Below are positions 48,101 to 60,086 of a DNA stretch of 64,000 bases, in pieces (position 1 is the stretch's first letter; the number at the start of each line of letters is the position of its first letter). The stretch is from the NCBI RefSeq assembly GCF_003073045.1, contig NC_037592.1:7046047-7110046 (forward strand). Direction: 5' to 3'. The notes beneath the pieces are model-generated. The model was not told the origin of the DNA, ran no database searches, and saw only the letters and a program-made list of their open reading frames with translations. Position numbers and translations under genes: made by a program. Origin of the DNA: Pomacea canaliculata. Taxonomy: Eukaryota > Mollusca > Gastropoda > Architaenioglossa > Ampullariidae.

Positions 48101-51100
48101 ACCAAGGGGGTCCTGCCTACCTCAGCATCCCCGCAGGGCCACTGGTCCTGCCTGCACATCGAACCCCCAGCTGCCACGGGTGCCAGCCAAGGGGGCCTAC
48201 CTCATGCCGAACCCCAGCCTGCCACTGGGTGCCAGCCAAGGGGTCCTGCCTACCTCATCGCCGAATCCCCCAGCCCTGCCACTGGGTGCAGCCAAGGGTC
48301 CTGCCTACCTCATGCCGATCCCCCAGCCTCCACTGGGGTGCCATGGGTGCTGTGCAAGGGGTACCTGCGATACCTCACTGCCGAATCCCCCAGCCACTGG
48401 TGCCAGCCGGTCCTGCCTACCTCCGTGCCGAATCCCCCCAGCCTGCCACTGGGTGCCAGCCAAGGGGTTCCTGCCTACCTCATGCCGAATCCCCAGCCTG
48501 CCACTGGGTGCCAGCCAAGGGTCCTGCCTACCTCATGCGAATCCCCCCGAGCCACTGGGTGCCAGCCAAGGGGTCCCTGCCTTATGCCAATCCCCCAGCC
48601 GCACTGCCACGTCCTGTACTCAGGGCCAATCCCCCAGCCTGCCAACTGGGTGCCAGCCATAGGGGTTCCTGCCTACCTATGCCGAATCCCCCAGCCTGCC
48701 ACTGGTGCCAGCCAAGGGGTCCTGCCTACCTCATGCGAATCCCCCAGCCTGCCAACTGGGTGCCAGCCAAGGCCTCCCCCCAACACAGGACGAAATTCCC
48801 CAGGCCTGCCACTGGTGCGCCGCCAAGGGGTCTGCCTACTACTCATGCCGAATCCCCCAGCCTGCCACTGGTGGCGCAGCCAAGGTCCTGCCTACCTCAT
48901 TCCGCCAGCCCCAGTCTGTCCCCATGCGAATCCCCAGCCTGCCATGGCCTGGTGCAACGGGGTCTGCCTACCTCATCGCCGAATCCCCCAGCCTGCCACT
49001 GGGGTCAGCCAAGGGGTCCTGCCTACCTCATGCCGAATCCCCAGCCTGCCACTGGTGCAGCCAAAGGGGTCCTGCACCTTCATGCCGAATCCCAGCTGCC
49101 ACTGGGTGCCAGCCAAGGGGTCCTGCCTACCTCATGCCGAATCCCCAGCCCTGCCACTGGGTGCCAGCCAAGGGTCCTGCCTACCTCATGCCGAATCCCC
49201 CAGGCCTCCCCGCCACTGGGTGCCAGCCAAGGTCCTGCCTACCTCATGCAATCCCCCAGCTCGGCCATGGTGCCAGCCAACGGGTCTGCCTACCTCATGC
49301 CGAATAACCCCAGCCTGCCACTGGGTGCCAGCCAAGGGGTCCCTGCCTACCTCATGCCGAATCCCCAGGCTGCACTTGGGTCCAGCCAGGGGTACCTCAT
49401 GCCGAATCCCCAGCCTGCACCGGCCCATGCGATCCCCAACCAAGGTCCTGCCTACTCATGCGATATCCCCCTGCACCCCCAAGGGGTCCTGTGCCAGCCA
49501 TGGGTGCCCCAAACGGCCGAATCCCCAGCCTGCCACTGGGTGCAGCCAGGGGGTCTGCCTACCATGCGAATCCTGCCAAGTGGGTCCTGCTACCTCATGC
49601 CGAATCCCCAGCCTGCCACTGGGTCCAGCCAGGGGTCTGCCTCATGCGAATCCCCCAGCCTGGGTGCAGCCAAGGGTCTGCCATACCTCACCGAATCCCC
49701 AGCCTGCCAGGTGCAGCCAAGGGTTCCATGCCGAATCCCCCAGCTGCATGCAGCCAAGGGTCTGCCCTACCTCATGCCGATCCCCAGCCTGCCACTGCGG
49801 GCCTGCCTACCTCATGCCGAATCCCCAGCTGCCACGGTGCCAGCCAAGGTCTGCCTCCCCACCTCATGCGAATCCCCCAGCTGCACCTGGTTGCCAGCCA
49901 AGCCCTGCACCTCATGCCGAATCCCAACTTTGCCACTGGGTGCAGCCAACCTACCTCATGCGAATCCCAGCCTGCACTGGGTAGCCAAGGGTCCTGCCTA
50001 CCTCATGCCGAACCCCAGCTGCCACTGGGTGCCAGCCAAGGTCCTGCCTACTCATGCCGAATCCCCAGCCTGCACTGGGTCCAGCCAATGCCTACCTCAT
50101 GCGAATCCCCCAGCCTGCCAGCTGGTGCCAGCCAGGGGCCTCTACCTCATGCCGAATCCCCAGCTGCACTGGTGCAGCCAAGGGGTCCTGCTAGCCCATG
50201 CGAATCCACCTGCCACTGGGTGCCAGCCAGCCCAGGGGTCCTGCCTACTTATCCCGAATCCCCCAGCCTGCCACTGGGTGCCAGCCAAGGGGTGCTGCAA
50301 GGGTCCTCCTCATCCGAATCCCCCAGCCTGCCACTGGTGCCAGCCAAGGGGTCCTGCCTACCTCATGCCGAATCCCCACCTGCCACTGGGTGCCAGCCAA
50401 GGGGTCTGCCTACCTCATGCCGAATCCCCCAGCCTGCCACTGGGTGCCAGCCAAGGGGTCTGCTAACCTCATGCCCGAATCCCCAGCCTGCCACTGGGTG
50501 CCAGCCAAGGGGTCCTGCCTACCCTCATGCCGAATCCACCCAGGGTGCCAGGGTTCTGCCATGGTCCTGCATGGGTGCCAGCCAAGGTCCTGCCTACCTC
50601 ATGCCGAATCCCCAGCCTGCCACTGGGTCCAGGCAATGCCTACCTCATGCCGAATCCCAGCCTGCCCACTGGGTGCCAGCCAAGGGGTCCTGCCTACCTC
50701 ATGCCGAATCCCCCAGCCTGCCACTGGGTGCCAGCCAAGGGGTCCTGCCTACCTCATGCCGAATCCCAGCCTGCCACTGGGTGCCAGCCAAGGGTCTGCC
50801 ATACCCATGCCGAATCCCCCAGCCTGCCACTGGGTGCCAGCAAGGGGTCCTGCCTACTCATGCCGAATCCCCAGCCCTGCCACTGGGTGCCAGCCAAGGG
50901 GTCCTGCCTACCTCATGCCGAATCCCCCAGCCTGCCACTGGGTGCCAGCCAAGGGGTCCTGCCTACCTCATGCCGAATCCCCCAGCCTGCCACTGGGTGC
51001 CCAGCCAAGGGGTCCCTGCCTACCTCATGCCGAATCCCCCAGCCTGCCACTGGCCAGCCAAGGGGGTCTGCCTACTGCCATGCCGAATCCCCAGCCTGCC

Positions 51101-51316
51101 ACTGGGTGCCAGCCAAGGGGTCCTGCCTACATCATGCGAATCGCCTGCCAGCCTGCCACTGGGGTGCCAGCCAAGGGGTCCTGGGGTCCTGCTACCTCAT
51201 GCCGAATCCCCCAGCCTGCCACTGGGTGCCAGCCAAGGGGTCCTGCCTACCTCATGCCGAATCCCCCAGCCTGCCACTGGGTGCCAGCCAAGGGGTCCTC
51301 ATGCCACTGGGTGCCT
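42166..51316. repeat. 55-bp satellite array, about 9.1 kb
   Basis: The unit is 55 bp, measured where it is perfect (CACTGGGTGC at 50,881, 50,936 and 50,991). It contains TGCCACTGGGTGCCAGCCAA, then GGGGTCCTGCCTACCTCATG, then CCGAATCCCCCAGCC. About 165 nominal units. 50,250-51,310 is almost perfect; most of the rest has one-base gains and losses in nearly every unit, worst at 45,000-46,800. The unit has no stop in any plus frame, while the complement has stops (ATGAGGTAG), hence long plus-strand ORFs with a 55-residue period. There is no Met-led, frame-stable protein and no spacer structure. Confidence 0.97.
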
Positions 51317-51855
51317 TAAAATACAGGTCGCTGACGTCACTCTTCCAAGTTTTTCCCTTCACTGAGTTGTTTACAAAAGAAATCAGCAGCGGGATTTGCG
51401 GATTTGGAGGGGGCCAGGTCTTGGTAAGTAATATTTTTATTTTTTCTTTTAAACAAAAGTGGAAAGAAAATACATCACGAAGACTTTAAAAAAAAGACAA
51501 ACTAAACACGCAAACAAACAAAAACAACAACAACAACAAAAAACAAAACAAAACAGAAAAACAAACAAAGCTTGTCTTTAAGAACGCTGAAAAGTAGGCT
51601 TCACCATCTTTATACAAAGTCCGAACTTTTTTTTATTTGCTCGTTAGATACATATTTTATTGAAGTGCTCGTTATCTTCGTCACTACAATTGTCATCTAT
51701 GTACTTGTTACCGACTTTCTATCAAAGAAATCTCGCTTCGACAATATTTTTGCAGGAAAGGACTAGTCAGTGCGAAGGTTTCTAGAAGGTAATCGCTGTT
51801 GGGGATGTTCTGTGAAAATAGTTTAGACAATCAACAAGCAGCGAATGAAAACCTT
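51317..51855. other. Unique flank of the satellite
   Basis: The array ends abruptly at GGTGCC and non-repetitive DNA follows, with a CRE-like TGACGTCA (51,330-51,337) and a donor-like GGTAAGTAA near 51,424. An A-rich block lies at 51,485-51,565. A 64-codon ORF (51,572-51,766) has a hydrophobic core but no other support. No gene is called. Confidence 0.4.
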
Positions 51856-52025
51856 AATAAATATAAGCCCTACAAGGAGACAGGGTGTTGATGGTTTGAC
51901 CTCCATCCACACTCCTCCCCCACCCGCCATCAGACAACCCTCAGGTCAACAGTTTTGCGGACCAGTAGGTCCTTGGTCTTTGTGGCGACTGTCAAAAATC
52001 ACCCAAGCGAATCCACGCCTGTCAA
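51856..52025 (+). repeat. Duplicated upstream block, copy 1
   Basis: Matches 55,200-55,366 closely: ACAGGGTGTTGATGGTTTGA, CCTCCATCCACACTCCT, GGTCAACAGTTTTGCGGACC, GGTCCTTGGTC and GCGAATCCACG. It lies just upstream of the unrecognised gene at 52.65 kb. Confidence 0.9.
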
Positions 52026-52653
52026 TTAGGCTCCGCCTCCTCCCATTGCGGGCAACCCCACGTGACGTGCCACGTGTGTGACCATGATCAGGGTCTCAGG
52101 ACGTCACCTTTGTGGACGCAACAGAAGCAGCTTCAGGATTTGACAAGCGATCGTTGTATCACTGTGCAAGCCTCCACCAAACATCAAGACTGGAAGTAAG
52201 TTCATTATTCAGGAGTTGAAAAACTTTAATCTTTGTCCTTTAGCTTGTATTACCTTTATGAAGACGAGTGCAATTGATGTAGAATTTTCTCTCTCTCATT
52301 CTCGAACTCTCTTTCAGTCCTTCTCATACTCACAATTTAAAACACTTTAATGTAATTGCTTGAGCGACGTGTTGATATCTTTTAAGACACAACACGTTTG
52401 CATGTCATGTTGGTATCACATGTGTGTGCGTGTGTTTCTGTGATGACCATACCGATGAGAGAGCGAAAACAACTTGTGGGAGCTCTGATATTGTTCGAAA
52501 GGGACGTGTCTCCCCAACGGAATGCGGCATTGCATGATTTCTTTTTATTTTAATTCAGACTGGAACTCATTTTCTTACTTTTTTTATAAAAAAAACCCTC
52601 AAGTTAGCTTTAAAACTTTTATATCTGTGGGTTTCTTTTCTTCTTTCCTCCAG

Positions 52654-53573
52654 GATGTCCCGCACTAGAAGCCGTAGCAAGGACACTGACAAGTCTGTTA
52701 CCGTGGAACCTCCCTACAGCCCAGCAATGAAGAATCACGGCAGCAAGAGCAAAAGCAGCAGCAGCGAGACTTGCAGCAGTTCCATCAGCAGCAGGGAGAC
52801 ACATCAGATCCACCGGCTCGCTGGACGGTTAGCCAGAGTGTATAAAGCTTGGACCACGAGTTTATTGTCGTCGAACACTAGTAGTGCACAACCAAATGCA
52901 GAGGCCGATAAACGAAGTTCTCTTGCGAAAGGTGTGGCAGGAGATGCTCCGAGAGACAACACAGGTATTTTTCCTAAGGAGTCCGCGAAAAGTCAATCAA
53001 GAGGTAAAACAAGCCACGAGGCACACCTTTATCAAAACTCAGTGCATCGAAGGATGACTTCGTGCTGTGCAGGTACTGCGGGCAATCTCGCTTGTCGTTG
53101 ACTTCACCGACCGCCTGCTCACCCTGGGTAGACCTACCCAAAGTGGGATTCCACCCAGTCGCACGCTGACGTGCAGATGTAGGAGGTGCTACAGTGCGAT
53201 GCCAGTGTCTCCGCTAGTCAGGCCCAAGACAACTGTCGCACCCCACCAACAGAAAAAACTTGCTTCGAGAGGGAAAAGGCTGTTCCTCAATCCTGTCACC
53301 AAGAAGAGCACGTTAAGGATGACCTTAAAAATCATGATGAATGAACGGCTTCTCAAAGAAGAGAAAGACGAGAACAAGAAGAGAAAACGAACTAACATGC
53401 TGTGCGTGAACCGAGATGTATTGCTGATGAAGCTGCACATGCGCAGAGCAGTGCTGGGGGAGGAAGTTGCAGGTTCTGACGTCACCAACGATTCCATGGA
53501 CGACGCGGAATGGCAAATTATTAAGCACCCTTTCGTGAAAATAAATCGCTCAGAACCGCGGAATATGGACTGA
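52654..53573 (+). CDS. Unrecognised Ser/Lys/Arg-rich protein gene
   Basis: A probable non-coding exon ends at 52,195 (TGGAA|GTAAGT). A strong acceptor (TTTCTTCTTTCCTCCAG) at 52,653 places ATG at 52,655. The first open block encodes MSRTRSRSKDTDKSV and a Ser/Lys run (KSKSSSSETCSSSISS). A second block in another frame (to TGA at 53,573) is basic, with KKLASRGKRLF, a charged coiled-coil-like stretch (ERLLKEEKDENKKRKR) and an acidic end. An intron 52,965-53,205 (donor ACAG|GTATTT) would join them in phase to about 225 residues, but its acceptor is weak. A strong acceptor at 53,072 is out of phase with both good donors. There is no signal peptide; the basic composition suggests a nuclear or nucleic-acid-binding role, which is inference. 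I do not recognise the family. Confidence 0.5.
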
Positions 53574-53654
53574 CAAGCTGGGACGGATGGATAAATTTGC
53601 TTCACACATGATGGCAGCTTTAGGAAGCTAGCTGACAGTGAGATTCAGGAAAGC

Positions 53655-53990
53655 CTTCTTTGCCGCTTGCTACTGGTGCACCTCGGGGAAAAGTCGTTGT
53701 TGATGTTGTTTGTGGTGGAAGTCAGGGAGAGAAGAAAACAAAGCTTCTTTCAGTAGTAATTGGTGAAGTAATGCAAGCATTGCAAATGAGCTACTTACTG
53801 ACATCTACGCTTTTGATTTTCATCGATCAAGTTTCAATTAACCATCGATTTCTGAAGCTTTAGATGATTTCGCATCCTTTTAATATCAAATCTGAAATAA
53901 ACTTTCTTTTTAATTTTTCAATTGGTCTCGAACATGTTTTTTTACTGTCATGTTTTGATTGCTGCAGACGAACAATGTTTATTAATAAAT
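53655..53990 (+). repeat. Gene 3' flank, duplicated (copy 1), with poly(A) signal
   Basis: Matches 55,745-56,055: AGTAATTGGTG, GCAAATGAGCTACT, TTTCAATTAACCATC, TCTGAAATAAACTTTCTTTT and GTCTCGAACATGTTTTTT. AATAAA at about 53,895-53,900 would serve as the poly(A) signal of the gene ending at 53,573. Confidence 0.8.
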
Positions 53991-54375
53991 CGCTGGAACC
54001 AAGGTCTCAGATGATTCTAAGTATCTGGTATTCATTTTTACAGGAGCAACTGAATAACGAAAACATTTCTTTGCGACATTTGTCTCTGGATTGAAAGAAA
54101 ACAAATCGTAGAGAAGAAATGAAGCTACGCCATAACGAACTTCCATCTAACCCTGACAAATAAACATTTAGCATTGTTAATGTCTCCTTTTCGGGAGAAA
54201 GATAGGTTGACGGTGGAGATGGTATGGGTACCAAGAGAAGATAACACGAAGTTTAACAACCAAACAATTCTGTTAGCTCCTGTATTTACTTACAAAACCC
54301 ACAAACACACACTCTCTCATACACACAAATCATAGAAATCCTACCTCCTACACAGCAATCCTGCACAAACACCAC

Positions 54376-54710
54376 CTACATACCACGAGGATTACCTCTG
54401 TCCCTGATATCAACATAGGTTTGGCACTTTAGCAGAAAATGTTCTTCATATTTCGTTTTGTCTTGGCAAAAAAGGCAGCTTTTGATAAAGGTGTTATAAT
54501 ATCTGTTATTAATGTTTATTTCGCTAATTCCTACTCTAAATCGTATTAGAGTATTTCTGAACTTTTTTATGGTTAATACTGAAAGATATCTTTCTGGTTC
54601 AAATTCCTTTTTAACTGTCTGTAGGATGAGCACCTATCACTCGTCTGTATTTTGTCTGACCATTTTTGTTCAAAGTTGTCTTTCAGTCTTTGAGCAGTAA
54701 GACGAAATAT
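54376..54710 (-). mobile_element. LINE relic, C-terminal fragment
   Basis: On the minus strand: LKDNFEQKWSDKIQTSDRCS, then after one frame change KKEFEPERYLSVLTIKKFRN, LIRFRVGISEININNRYYN, and CLFCQDKTKYEEHFLLKCQT. The last is the CxxC...E..HFLLxC pattern found at the end of many non-LTR retrotransposon polyproteins. It is dead: the 5' part is gone and the frame is broken. Confidence 0.75.
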
Positions 54711-55199
54711 GGACACTAAGACAATCTATTTAATATTTTTACAGGTGTGCATATATCTATGTATACATTGTTTAGTTAATAGTAAATTCTCTCCCCCACC
54801 TCTCTCTCTCACACACACACACACGATCATTCACACCTCCAAAGCTGCCTTTGTTGGTATCTACGATTACTTAATTGTTCGGTTCAGTAAGCACACCATA
54901 CCGACTACTTTAAGTCTGTTCAACAGACTGTGACAACAAAGAACTCTATTCGTAGTGGGACCTCATGTCAGTCACCTGACTCTCCCCCATCACGTAACCT
55001 GTCGCCCGCGGCGGTTACGAAATCTTAGAGCTGTTGGTGGTGTGAATGACCAGCAGGGAGGCCGTAAGCCCACCTGCCGTCAGGTGGATGTGGGGAGGAG
55101 ATCTGTACTTACATCATCGCCAAGCAGGAATTACGACACCTCGTAGGTGCTACTAGCCGACCTACTCCCTCTGACCAAGCAGCGACTGAAAACTTTGAT

Positions 55200-55366
55200 A
55201 ACTATCAGCCCTACAAAGAGGCAGGGTGTTGATGGTTTGACCTCCATCCACACTCCTTCCCCCACCCGCCACCAGACAACCCTTAGGTCAACAGTTTTGC
55301 GGACCCGTGGGTCCTTGGTCATTGAGGCGACTGGCAAAAATCACCCTTGCGAATCCACGTCTGTCG
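55200..55366 (+). repeat. Duplicated upstream block, copy 2
   Basis: Second copy of 51,856-52,025. After it the sequence diverges from copy 1, and about 380 bases later the duplicated 3' flank begins (55,745). The coding part of the gene at 52.65 kb is not present between them. Confidence 0.9.
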
Positions 55367-55744
55367 GAAGTCAGTGAGATGCAGCTCACCGGCGCGTAAG
55401 TGCCGTGATGAGGAGTGGTTGTAGCAGAGCTTAAAAAAATTAACATTCAAACAGAAGTGTTTGTGGACAACGCGAAAAGCAGCTGAAACTTAAAGTTGAA
55501 AAGTGTTAGGGGTTGTAAGAATGAGGTTTGAGATCACAGTGCTGAGTAATTATTGAAGATGTAAGGCTGTGTGAGTTGTTTGAAACTGTAAAACACAGAA
55601 TTGTCAGACCGTGGGACTACAGAAGACAATTGTGAAATGTGCAGTATGCAGCTGTGAGCGTTTGCCACGTGACTCACATGATAAACAACAGGACTACTTT
55701 AATATAGCCTCAAAACCGAAGATGACTCACTGAATTATAAGTTA

Positions 55745-56055
55745 TTTCATTTCCGTCGCTTGCTGTTCCATTGAAAAATATGTGGCCCACAAAACTCTAC
55801 CAGTTAATCGTTTATGTAAAAACAAAACTTCTTTGTATAGTAATTGGTGTTAAAATTGCAAATGAGCTACTAACAACTAAGCTTTTAGTTAAAAAAAAAC
55901 ATCGTTCACTTTCAATTAACCATCAATTTTTGAAGTTTAATATTAATTCATATCCTTTAAACGAGAAATCTGAAATAAACTTTCTTTTTAAACTTTCAAT
56001 TAGTCTCAAACATGTTTTTTGATGTCATGGTGTGACTGTTGTAAACGAACACAAC
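55745..56055 (+). repeat. Duplicated 3' flank, copy 2
   Basis: Second copy of 53,655-53,990, including GAAATAAACTTTC and the GTAAACGAACA...GTT end. With the block at 55,200-55,366 it outlines a coding-less second copy of the 51.9-54.0 kb unit. Confidence 0.8.
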
Positions 56056-57104
56056 GTTCACCAACCTGTCACTCGAACCGAAGGGACAAACTCCAAATCA
56101 AGCATCAAAAATGATATAAACACAGAAAGAGAATACAAACTAAAAAATGTTTTATTTTTTTTTAGAAAATACAAAACAAAGAAATGGCGAACACAACACG
56201 CAACTACATGCAAACGATTAAAACACAAAAAATTAAATGTGTACCCTACTCCTTTCCCCTTCCTTTTTACACAGTTCCTACCCCAATGTCCTTGCCTTCA
56301 CTCCAGACAAAATGCAAAACCTCAGTCAGCCAACCTTCATGTATGGTTGTTAGTGCTACCACAAATAACGATGAACGCTTGACTACGGGGTTGGCTTATG
56401 GTTACCAAACCTCAAGTCGTAGTCAGGACTATGATGTTGCTGACGTTGCTTTCGACCATACCAGGAGTCATGTGACCTGGAGAGACTGCTCTAGCAATAT
56501 TGTTTAATTAAGTTTCCGAAGCACCTTTAAAATAGAAAAACATTTTAAATTTAGAAGCAACTTTGATCCCTTGTCTAATCAAAAATAATCTGCCGCACAA
56601 TTCAAAATACATTATTTTTGTCCTACAAACGATAGGAACTACAGAGTAGTTGCCACAGCAAAGCCTAAATCAACAACAAAATACAGGCAATAGAGCATGT
56701 ACAAGTAGCGGGACTGTAAATAACTAAAAGTCATTTAACGAGAAAAAGAAAAGTGTGCCTATAGATGGCATTCATGGCAGCTATATGATCAGTATAAAAG
56801 CTAAGTTCATTACAACATTTAAAGTGGCATTCTAATTCCTATTTTTGTATACATAAAACTGTTTCTGCAAATATGAATTTCAAAGGCTAAAAAAGGCGAG
56901 AAAAGTGGCGTATGTGGAGTGGACTCCTGATTAGAAAAGCTTACGGGTCCGAAATTAATGTTTTTGTCATAATCTTCTGAAAACTGTTCTTTCTCGCAAT
57001 CTTTACACAACTTTTTTTTATATACAAATGATATATTTTCAGGATTAGTCCATTCATGGATCATCTCTTCGGTTCCATTAAGGATCGGAGACAGCTCCCT
57101 AGGG
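56056..57104. other. Intergenic DNA, no gene seen
   Basis: AT-rich with short ORFs. The minus-strand ORF at 56,819-57,157 overlaps the end of the ependymin-related gene in another frame and is a shadow. 56,819-57,104 is probably that gene's 3' UTR. Confidence 0.4.
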
Positions 57105-60004
57105 CTACCCCAATTCGACAATTTTAGCAGATGGCACGCAGTTGTTGGGGAAGTCAAAGACTGTCATGTCCTCTATGGTGGCACTGAAGTTTGTCTGTAT
57201 GACTTCAGAATCGACGAACAACTGTGACATTGAAAAAAGAGAAAAGTTAAACTGTCAACCGTAAGACAAGCGGTAACAACGTGCTAGAGACGACATCTGA
57301 ACCCATCATTCAGTCTACTGACAAGTATTCCAGTCGCTCAACCAGACACCCACAGAAGTATGCTTAGGAGGAAGATGAAGAAAATACTTTAAAATAAAAA
57401 AACCTCAATAGCATTGTTTCAGTTTCAGCAGCAGAATCTTACTTCCTTCTTGTATGCCCTTCTGCAGCTGGAACACTGGCACGCACTGATCGCGAGAGAA
57501 GGCATAGGTCAGCTTGACATTACTGTCATCGTCGTCAACCGACCAGATGTCGATCAGTGTTCTCTCTGGTCCTATGTAGTCGGAGCCGACGTAAGTCGCC
57601 CAGTCTGTGACATTTCGACGAGGAAATTCAAACATATTAAAAGAGCAATCCAAACAAGTTTACTATATCATTTTGTTTCACCAATAATAACAATATGTCC
57701 ATTTGTATAGCCCTATTCCCAGAATTTAAGGTGGGCTCAAAGCGCTTTGCTAAAAATAAAATTACAAACATAAGAATGGAGGCACAGGCAACACTGTCAC
57801 ACTGCATGATGACCACTTCTGATGAATATGACATTGATGTTGAGAGTGACTGTCATCTTGTTTTCTGCCAGTGGTGGGAAGGTGATGTAAAACTGACTTG
57901 CTTGTGGAGAATCAGACAGTTGAGATTTGGAACAAGCACAATGGTTTGTTACTGATTTGTCTGACATAACCTTTGTCTCTTAGCCTATTGTCAATCATGA
58001 ATTCATAAACTTTACCAGCTATTAATTTTAAGAAAGACATAAGTACAGCAGTCAGGTCAAAGACCTAAAAAAACATGTCGGTCTTTTTCAGCATCAGCAT
58101 CAGTCAGACTAGTCTGAGCGGAATATTTCATCGAGCTTCTTGAAGAGACATGATGTCAACCATTGCAGACTGGTCTGTATTGACACAAACATGCTGTAGC
58201 AGCTGGACATTGTGAAGCAGCTGGAGGAAGGCAAAGTTTAAGTCGACACTGCCGATACGCAAAGATAGTAACAAGTTATAGCGCAAGATGACAGTAGAAA
58301 TAAAATGACACAGGAAAAGATGAAAAGTGGCGCAGAACACAGAAATCCATCCAGAACCGTAGCAAATACTATAACAGATGAAGTGATGAACATTAGACAC
58401 GAAACTTCAAGCAAATCAACGGACAAATATAAAAAGTGAGCGAGAGGAGTCACCCTCGAGCCAGTTAGCGAAGGGACATCACTCTTCTGTCACACATAAC
58501 TCTTGCAGTTATTATTGTTCTGCTAGAGAAACTAATATTAAGCTGTCAACAGTCTATGTGAATAATTTCGGGTATACAATGTCATCGTTTACCTGGAACA
58601 CACTGTAAAGGCATTAGTACTGCCAGGAATACTTTGTAGCAGACAGGAGTGTATAGGGAACGCTCGTTTGGAAATTCATATATCCATCCCTGATAAACAA
58701 AGAGCAATAAAGATAAATAAGTGGTTTTTCATAGTGAACCAATGGGTGTTATTTAGGCTCTTTATTTTTAATGAGAGCTTTGAATTAAAGGAAAAAGAAC
58801 TAAGATGTAATCAGTAAGAAAAATATGTCTCAAGTACCTATTGTACCTTCATACCTGAGTGAGTCAGTATTATTTGAGCGATTTTTTTTTTTTTAAAAAA
58901 AAGCTGTTTAGGGAATTTAAGTCACCTTGTGTCAGTCGATGGAGAAAATAAAGTACAAAAATGGCTCGGGCGTTCTTCTTGTTTGTTTGTTTGTTTGTTT
59001 AAAGAGTGACAGATAATGAAATAAGCATAAACTTACAGTCATTTGTAATAAAATAGCCATTCACTCGTATCATCAAAGATTAAAGTTTAAAGAAAAAACG
59101 TGTACTTACTTTGGGCAAAATCCATCACAACCCTGGACTTAAATGTTCTCACCCTTGTTTTTTTGTTTTGTCGGAAGATCTTGTTTACCTGGATCTCTCG
59201 CTCGTAGTCTATAAAGGTCTGAACCTGTACCTGAACACACAAGCACGCACATACCCCCACCCCCGACACACACACACACAGAGGCAAAACACACATACGC
59301 ATACACACATCCAGCACAATATTACCCCGAATCCTGTGATAAATACTTTATTATCACTTTTTTATGTCGGGCTCTACACAATACTAAATTTGTAATACAG
59401 GTTTTCATCAGGTATGACATACTTAATTCTCAGGGTCTAAGTAAATGCTTTTAAAAAGTATTTTAATTTGATTTCGATACGCAATTTTGCACACGACGAG
59501 TTGTTTATATGTAACATTAAGCCAGAGGAGCGGAACGTGTTGAACGTTATTTGATCGGCCGCGCCATGACAACCACGGGTGGGCCTCAGTGTGTAGTCAT
59601 TGCCTGGTAGGCTGGTAGAGCACAAGTGTTAAACAGAAAGGAAACAACGGCTTTACCAAATATAGCAGATTGATTTTTAATTTGATAATTTAAATATTCA
59701 AATAGCATGGGAGAAAGAAGATTGCTCACCCTCCATTAAACAATGAGTACAGAAAAAAAGTTAGGAATCCTTTGTTTTGGTGATCGAGAGAAATAATTAT
59801 TTCTCAAAAAACTGTAAATATGATATAAAAGTGTGTTCTAAAACTTACCAGCTCTTCGGCTCCATAAGATCGGAGATCAGTATTGGTTATCTGAAACAAC
59901 GGAGGCGTGCAGCATTTTCGGGGAACAGGGGCTTCCTTCTGAGAGGCCTTTGAAAGACCGACCAGTAGACAGAGCAGAATACAGAAGGGAACAGCCTGGC
60001 TCAT
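57105..60004 (-). CDS. EPDR: Ependymin-related secreted protein, five exons
   Basis: Ependymin-related proteins are secreted, calcium-binding glycoproteins. Minus-strand exons: 60,004-59,849 (signal peptide VPFCILLCLLVGLSKAS, then RKCCTPPLFQITNTDLRSYG), 59,218-59,110 (TFIDYEREIQVNKIFRQNKK), 58,689-58,593 (GWIYEFPN, CYK, LQCVP), 57,604-57,443 (DWATYVGSDYIGPERTLIDI, RDQCVPVF) and 57,202-57,105 (IEDMTVFDFPNNC, stop TAG). The order KCC, YxxE, CYK, QCVP, W(S)VD, CVPVF, F-x-P-x-x-C is the family pattern, and all six cysteines are present. Length is about 206 residues, normal. Junctions 1/2, 3/4 and 4/5 are in phase (4/5 by the inner acceptor TCTGAAG). At 2/3 the obvious sites (CAAA|GTAAGT and ATCAG|GGATGG) differ by one base, so either that junction or the base count there is wrong. 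Exact exon 5 start is uncertain. Confidence 0.85.
57685..57840. repeat. Short dispersed repeat in an ependymin-related intron
   Basis: ATTTGTATAGCCCTATTCCC and GGTGGGCTCAAAGCGCTTTG fit the paired GTATAGC and AAAGCGCTTT motifs of the SINE-tail family also seen at 34.2 kb. It lies in the intron between exons 3 and 4 of the gene; the paralogue at 63 kb has no intron at that place. Confidence 0.5.
59840..60004 (-). other. Signal-peptide exon of the ependymin-related gene
   Basis: Listed to mark the start choice: ATG at 60,004 is the first Met after the TATA box, gives a classic signal peptide, and runs to a perfect donor (GAGCTG|GTAAGT at 59,848). Upstream Met codons in another frame (60,083) do not lead into the family motif. 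Confidence 0.8.
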
Positions 60005-60086
60005 TTCGTCGTAAACAAAATGTCCTGCTACGCCGAGTCTTCACGAAATTCTCCAAAGTGGTGCGTGGACAGGGTGGGCACAACGT

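Noticed and set aside
42166-51316. CRISPR-like array
   Set aside because: Units are directly adjacent with no unique spacers, and the context is an animal nuclear genome.
43093-51489. Long plus-strand ORFs (526, 1,008, 833, 635 and 373 codons) with Pro/Cys-rich repeats
   Set aside because: They are readings of the 55-bp satellite in rotating frames; several long ORFs overlap in all three frames at once, and single-base indels switch between them.
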